Shown here: positions 6,554 to 9,804 of the stretch, piece by piece
Layout of the letters: each line of letters starts with the position of its first letter
Position numbering within the stretch: position 1 is the first letter of the stretch
Source of the DNA: Chloroflexota bacterium
Lineage (GTDB): Bacteria > Chloroflexota > Dehalococcoidia > Dehalococcoidales > JAUYDJ01
Reading direction: 5' to 3'
DNA: 9,804 bases
NCBI GenBank assembly: GCA_030690025.1
Contig: JAUYDJ010000019.1
Coordinates: 1-9,804, forward strand
Notes under the pieces: generated by a model
What the model was told of the DNA's origin: nothing
What the model saw: the letters and a program-made list of their open reading frames with translations, nothing else
The model's database searches: none
Translations under genes and position numbers: made by a program

Positions 6554-6670
6554 GACCTGCACCAATCAATACAGTCTGAATAGGGGGCATCTACAACATT
6601 ATAATCAAAATCTTACCTTCTTCTAATTAAAGTCTAATCTTCCCCTCCAGTCTTGCCTATGCCGCAGGAC
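6554..6670. other. Spacer between the divergent promoters
   Basis: This AT-rich stretch holds no open frame of note. It contains one isolated operator-like half site, TAGGGGGCAT at 6581-6590, matching the right arm of O1 at nine of ten bases, and a TATGCC (6658-6663) matching a left arm. An inverted repeat GACTGT/ACAGTC (6543-6548, 6571-6576) begins just before it. None of these can be assigned a role with confidence. Confidence 0.4.
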
Positions 6671-6699
6671 TTGACATTGCCAGTAATAGAGAATATAGT
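6671..6699 (+). promoter_or_regulatory. sigma70 promoter of the copA arm
   Basis: TTGACA (6671-6676) is followed after 17 bases by TATAGT (6694-6699), one base from consensus. The start is expected near 6706, giving a leader of about 100 bases before the first gene at 6808. Operator O2 lies just after the start site, mirroring the csoR side. Confidence 0.85.
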
Positions 6700-6710
6700 T
6701 ATAGTTGTGT

Positions 6711-6736
6711 TATGCCATATAGGGGCATAGGGCATA
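6711..6736. promoter_or_regulatory. CsoR-like operator O2, compound
   Basis: The core ATGCCATATAGGGGCAT (6712-6728) matches O1 at 15 of 17 bases. It runs into ATAGGGCATA (6727-6736), the reverse complement of a TATGCCCTAT half site, so the 26 bases carry TATGCC at the left end and GGCATA at both the middle and the right end. This could hold more than one repressor tetramer or allow two registers. It sits about 11 bases after the -10 box of the copA-side promoter. Confidence 0.78.
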
Positions 6737-6738
6737 CT

Positions 6739-6763
6739 CTCAATCAGGTATTCATTGATTGAG
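6739..6763 (+). repeat. Perfect 8-bp inverted repeat in the copA-arm leader
   Basis: CTCAATCA (6739-6746) and TGATTGAG (6756-6763) are exact reverse complements separated by nine bases. In RNA this forms a stem-loop about 33 bases after the predicted start of transcription. No T-run follows, so it is not an ordinary intrinsic terminator. AGGTC-T-GACCT (6762-6772) overlaps its end and could pair differently. It may stabilise the message or bind a second regulator. Confidence 0.5.
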
Positions 6764-6807
6764 GTCTGACCTGTCTAAACCGAAATGCACATGAATGGAG
6801 GATACAC

Positions 6808-7005
6808 ATGGCAGAGTTCTTGCAGAGCTACGGAATCTGGATAGTCCTGGGGCTTCTCTTCTTATTTATGCTCCGGAGTCATGCTCATGGAGGTGGTGGA
6901 TGCTGTGGTGGTGGCCACCAGCACGACCAGGAGTCAAACCAAGTACTAGGAAAGGAAAAGGTAGAGCAAGGCCAATCCGAGAAGCACGGTTCAGGTTGCC
7001 ACTAA
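6808..7005 (+). CDS. Small one-helix membrane protein with Cys/His metal-binding cluster
   Basis: The 65-residue product has one membrane helix (about 8-22) followed by SHAHGGGGCCGGGHQHD (24-40) and a charged tail ending HGSGCH. The vicinal cysteines C32-C33, flanked by H-x-H on both sides and set in glycines, make a likely soft-metal site; C64 with H60 and H65 could form another. I do not recognise a named family. A GGAGG lies six bases before the ATG, so it is very likely translated. It is the first gene of the copA arm, under the predicted CsoR operator. Handing copper(I) to CopA or binding it at the membrane is an inference from composition and context. The 86-residue frame from 6795 overlaps it out of phase, lacks a suitable ribosome binding site, and is rejected. 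Confidence 0.82.
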   Translation: MAEFLQSYGIWIVLGLLFLFMLRSHAHGGGGCCGGGHQHDQESNQVLGKEKVEQGQSEKHGSGCH

Positions 7006-7017
7006 CAGGAGGAAACA

Positions 7018-7292
7018 ATGTGGCGAAGGTATTTGAAGCCGCGCACTGCGCTTGAACAGGCAGTGACTCCCAATTTTCGTGGAACGCCACTGTGTCTCGC
7101 TCTGATGCTCTGGCTGTGCACTCTACCTTTGCTAGCTTTCCTGGCGCCCCTTTTCTGGGATGGAAGGTAACCGCCTACTTGGCAGGATTCTTGCTGGTGG
7201 CTGACCTGGTTGCCTGCTGGTTCTTGTGCCGTTTTCGCGTTCAGAGACAGGATACGACAAGTTCTGAAGGGAGGTTCAGAAATGACAGATAA
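7018..7292 (+). pseudogene. Small two-helix membrane protein, apparent single-base frameshift
   Basis: The ATG at 7018 has a strong AGGAGG five bases upstream. The readable product is 50 residues (stop 7168-7170), beginning MWRRYLKPRTALEQAVTP with one helix (about 24-45). In the -1 frame the sequence continues at about 7156 as [20 protein letters not shown] and CWFLCRFRV, a convincing second helix, to a stop at 7290-7292. Joining the two frames at the CCCCTTTT run (7147-7154) gives a coherent 91-residue two-helix protein whose stop overlaps the copA start by 11 bases. The unbroken frame-1 gene would instead leave a 111-base gap before copA. The 275-base span is one base short of a whole reading frame, as a single deletion would produce. 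It may be a sequencing error in the homopolymers, a true mutation, or a slippage site. I do not recognise the family. Confidence 0.68.
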
Positions 7293-9804
7293 CAAAGGCT
7301 TGAAAAAAGCTACTCTATCCATCGGTGGCATGACCTGCGCTTCCTGCGTCGCCCACGTTGAGGAAGCTCTCAAGGGAGTGCGCGGTGTAAAGGGAGTGGT
7401 GGTCAACCTGGCCACGAGCAAAGCATCCGTTGATTATGAACCGTCGCAGGCATCGCTTTCAGTTATGAAGAAGGCAGTAGATGAAATAGGATATGAAGTC
7501 GTCCTGAGCACCGCATCACTACGGGTGACCGGCATGACCTGCGCCTCGTGCGTTGAGAACATCCAGAAAGCGGTGAGTGCTCTTCCCGGCGTGGCTAAGG
7601 TGGTGGTCAACCTGGCCGCCGGTACTGCTCGCGTCGAATACGAGCCGGCGATAACGCCGCTTTCCGAGATAAAAAAGGCAATACAGGCACTCGGCTACGG
7701 GGCTGAGGAACGGGCTGAGGGACAGGAAGCCCTGGACCGGGAGAAAGAGGCGCGACAGCGGGAGATAAAGCGCCAGCGTACCAATCTGATTATCTCCTGG
7801 TCCATCGGCCTGCTAGTTATGATAGGTACCTTCCAGCCCTACTGGTTCCTGCCCAGTATTGTCCCGGCCTGGATGAATAACAAGGTCTTCCTGTTCTTCC
7901 TGACCACGCCTATCGTTTTCGGACCGGGCAGGCAGTTCTTTGTCAATAGCTGGAATGGGTTGAAACGCGGCCTGACCGATATGAACCTGCTCTACGCCAC
8001 TGGTATCGGCGCCGCCTATTTCATCGCCGTCATCAACACCTTCTGGCCCGACGCCGGCTTTGGTGGCAGGGAAGCCACCTTCTACGAGGCAGCGGCGCTG
8101 CTCACCGCCTTCATCATCCTGGGCAGGTACCTGGAAGCGATTACCAGGGGACGCACTTCGGAGGCCATCCGGCGACTGATGAAGCTCCAGCCAAAGAGAG
8201 CCAGGGTGCTGAGAGATGACCAGGAGATGGAGATTCCCGCTGAAGAGGTGCAGATAGACGACCTGCTGCTGGTCCGTCCCGGGGAAGCTATCCCCGTAGA
8301 CGGAATGGTACTTGAGGGATACTCATCAGTTGACCAGTCCATGATTACCGGTGAAAGCATGCCGGTAGAGAAAAAGGCTGGTGATGAGGTAATCGGCGGC
8401 ACCATCAATAAGACCGGCGCCTTCCGGTTCAAAGCTACCCGCGTGGGCAAAGATACGGCGCTGGCCCAGATTATCAAGCTGGTGGAGGACGCACAAACGA
8501 CTAAAGCCCCGATTCAAAAGCTCGCGGACAAGGTCGCCGGGCATTTCATCCTGGGCGTGCATGCCCTGGCACTTATCGTATTCCTGTTCTGGTTCTTCGT
8601 CGGCTATGGACTGTGGTTTGTCCCCGAGAGCCGCCTTATCCTGACCCCGTATTTGCTTGGAGGAATGGGTGTATTCGGCTTCGCTTTGCTCACGTCAGTT
8701 ACTGTGCTTATCATTTCCTGCCCATGCGCCGTAGGGCTGGCTACCCCGAGCGCTATCATGGCCGGGAGCGGCAAGGGAGCAGAGTACGGCATACTGTTCA
8801 AAAGCGCTGAAGCCATCGAGAACACTGCCAAGCTCAAGGTGGTTATCTTCGATAAAACAGGCACACTCACCAAGGGTGAACCCTCAGTAACCGATGTCAT
8901 AGCGTTGGGTGGCTTTTCGCAGAATGAGGTAGTGCACATGGCGGCGGTGGCCGAGAAGAACTCGGAGCATCCGCTCGGCGAGGCCATTGTCCGCGGTGCC
9001 AGAGAAAGAGGGCTGGAACCGGAAGACGCGGAAAGCTTTAACGCTATCCCCGGTCACGGTGTCGAAGCCAGGTCATCAAACGGTCATAGTATCCTGCTGG
9101 GTAACCGGAAGCTGATGGCAGAGCGGAACATTGCCCTAGACGAACAGATGCCCGAGGCGGAGCGTCTCGAGAGCGAAGGCAAGACAGCCATGTTTGTTGC
9201 CGTGAACGGCAAGCTAACGGGCATTGTTGCTGTGGCGGACACTCTGAAAGAGACCTCGGCCATGGCGGTGAAGGCACTGCATCGTATGGGTACCCAGGTG
9301 GCTATGATAACCGGAGACAACCGCCGCACTGCCGAAGCTATCGCCCGGCAGGTGGGTATTGACCGCGTGCTGGCAGAGGTGCTTCCTGAAGATAAAGCCA
9401 ATGAGGTAAAGAAGCTCCAAGCGAAGGGTCTCAAGGTGGCCATGGTCGGCGATGGCATTAACGATGCCCCAGCCCTCGCTCAGGCTGACGTAGGCATCGC
9501 CATAGGCTCAGGTACAGACGTAGCCAAGGAGACGGGACATGTCATCCTGGTCAAAGACGACCTGATGGACGTGGTAGCCGCCCTGCAGATAGGCCGCCAG
9601 ACGCTGCGCCTGATAAAGCAGAACCTGTTCTGGGCTTTTAGCTATAACACTGTATCCATTCCCATCGGGGCTGGCTTGCTCTATCCCTTCTTTGCCCAAA
9701 TGGTCAGCCCTGAACTGGCGGCTCTACTGATGGCTACCAGCTCAATATCGGTAACCCTGAATACCTTGCGGATGCGAGGCTACATCCCACCGATAAGGCG
9801 TCAC
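7282..9804 (+). CDS. copA: P1B-1 copper(I)-exporting ATPase, CopA (runs off right edge)
   Basis: The frame is open for 841 residues to the window edge. CopA pumps copper(I) out of the cytoplasm using ATP. Two heavy-metal domains come first, with GMTCASC at 16-22 (C19, C22) and 84-90 (C87, C90). Membrane helices follow, then the actuator motif TGES (356-359), the CPC copper site (480-482) in helix 6, the phosphorylation motif DKTGT (D524), the SEHPLG motif (H563), and GDGINDAP starting at G723. The late helices carry YN ([10 protein letters not shown]) and [11 protein letters not shown], the copper(I)-specific pattern of the P1B-1 group. The frame reaches the usual end of the family ([10 protein letters not shown]), so only a few residues are probably missing. 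AAGGGAGG lies seven bases before the ATG; the start overlaps the preceding gene by 11 bases, suggesting coupling. Likely repressed by CsoR through O2. Confidence 0.97.
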   Translation, partial: MTDNKGLKKATLSIGGMTCASCVAHVEEALKGVRGVKGVVVNLATSKASVDYEPSQASLSVMKKAVDEIGYEVVLSTASLRVTGMTCASCVENIQKAVSALPGVAKVVVNLAAGTARVEYEPAITPLSEIKKAIQALGYGAEERAEGQEALDREKEARQREIKRQRTNLIISWSIGLLVMIGTFQPYWFLPSIVPAWMNNKVFLFFLTTPIVFGPGRQFFVNSWNGLKRGLTDMNLLYATGIGAAYFIAVINTFWPDAGFGGREATFYEAAALLTAFIILGRYLEAITRGRTSEAIRRLMKLQPKRARVLRDDQEMEIPAEEVQIDDLLLVRPGEAIPVDGMVLEGYSSVDQSMITGESMPVEKKAGDEVIGGTINKTGAFRFKATRVGKDTALAQIIKLVEDAQTTKAPIQKLADKVAGHFILGVHALALIVFLFWFFVGYGLWFVPESRLILTPYLLGGMGVFGFALLTSVTVLIISCPCAVGLATPSAIMAGSGKGAEYGILFKSAEAIENTAKLKVVIFDKTGTLTKGEPSVTDVIALGGFSQNEVVHMAAVAEKNSEHPLGEAIVRGARERGLEPEDAESFNAIPGHGVEARSSNGHSILLGNRKLMAERNIALDEQMPEAERLESEGKTAMFVAVNGKLTGIVAVADTLKETSAMAVKALHRMGTQVAMITGDNRRTAEAIARQVGIDRVLAEVLPEDKANEVKKLQAKGLKVAMVGDGINDAPALAQADVGIAIGSGTDVAKETGHVILVKDDLMDVVAALQIGRQTLRLIKQNLFWAFSYNTVSIPIGAGLLYPFFAQMVSPELAALLMATSSISVTLNTLRMRGYIPPIRRH

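Noticed and set aside
6600..6605. TATAAT in the spacer as a third promoter
   Set aside because: No -35-like sequence lies at the right distance, and two much better promoters flank it.
7092..7292. Separate 66-codon gene starting at ATG 7092
   Set aside because: There is no ribosome binding site before this ATG and the first 20 residues look like out-of-frame sequence. The hydrophobic part fits better as the continuation of the gene starting at 7018 after a frameshift.
7002..7421. Minus-strand frame of 139 codons opposite the small genes and the copA start
   Set aside because: It lies opposite well-supported plus-strand genes with strong ribosome binding sites and heavy-metal domain motifs. 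Its product has no recognisable features.
8082..9699. Several minus-strand frames (8082-8562, 8604-8987, 9044-9458, 9508-9699)
   Set aside because: All are opposite the continuous CopA frame with every P-type ATPase motif in place; they are Ser/Pro/Arg-rich shadow frames.
1..9804. Search for CRISPR arrays, tRNA/rRNA genes, insertion sequences and attachment sites
   Set aside because: No regularly spaced direct repeats, RNA gene signatures, transposase-like proteins or terminal repeats were seen by eye.

Overview
This window looks like a copper-response locus from a bacterial chromosome. Two divergent gene sets are read away from a 333-base control region (about 6475-6807). Base composition is balanced. 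Lipobox-type lipoproteins, a CsoR/HtpX/LemA/NfeD gene set and an actinobacterial/Chloroflexota-like Lgt suggest an uncultured Gram-positive-like or Chloroflexota (Dehalococcoidia-type) bacterium. The lineage is a guess from gene style, not something the sequence proves.

Left arm (minus strand, 6474 down to 1): csoR, htpX, a YHS-domain protein, an isoprenylcysteine-methyltransferase-like membrane protein, a His-containing lipoprotein, a CCxHH membrane protein, an NfeD-like OB-fold membrane protein, lgt, lemA, a rhodanese lipoprotein, and a MacB/FtsX-type ABC permease cut by the left edge. Nearly all have good ribosome binding sites. Gaps are short or genes overlap (lgt/nfeD overlap 20 bases; lgt and lemA are 1 base apart), and I see no convincing terminator, so this could be one long transcript started at the csoR promoter.

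Control region: two near-perfect sigma70 promoters point outward. The minus-strand one is TTGACA-17-TATAAT and the plus-strand one TTGACA-17-TATAGT. Each is followed within about 12 bases by a 17-bp G-tract inverted repeat, and the two repeats match at 15 of 17 positions. CsoR here keeps the Cys-His-Cys copper(I) ligands, so the simplest model is that one repressor silences both arms until copper(I) rises.

Right arm (plus strand, 6808 to 9804): a 65-residue one-helix Cys/His protein, a small two-helix membrane protein whose frame is broken by an apparent single-base deletion, and copA, a P1B-1 copper(I) ATPase with two heavy-metal domains that runs off the right edge, probably close to its end.

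Taken together, the right arm exports copper. The left arm pairs the sensor with envelope maintenance (HtpX, LemA, NfeD), lipoprotein maturation (Lgt with two lipoproteins) and several Cys/His/Met-rich envelope proteins of unknown role. The main leads are this combination, an Lgt with substituted signature residues, an HtpX carrying an EF-hand-like loop, and the CCxHH membrane protein with its His-containing lipoprotein.
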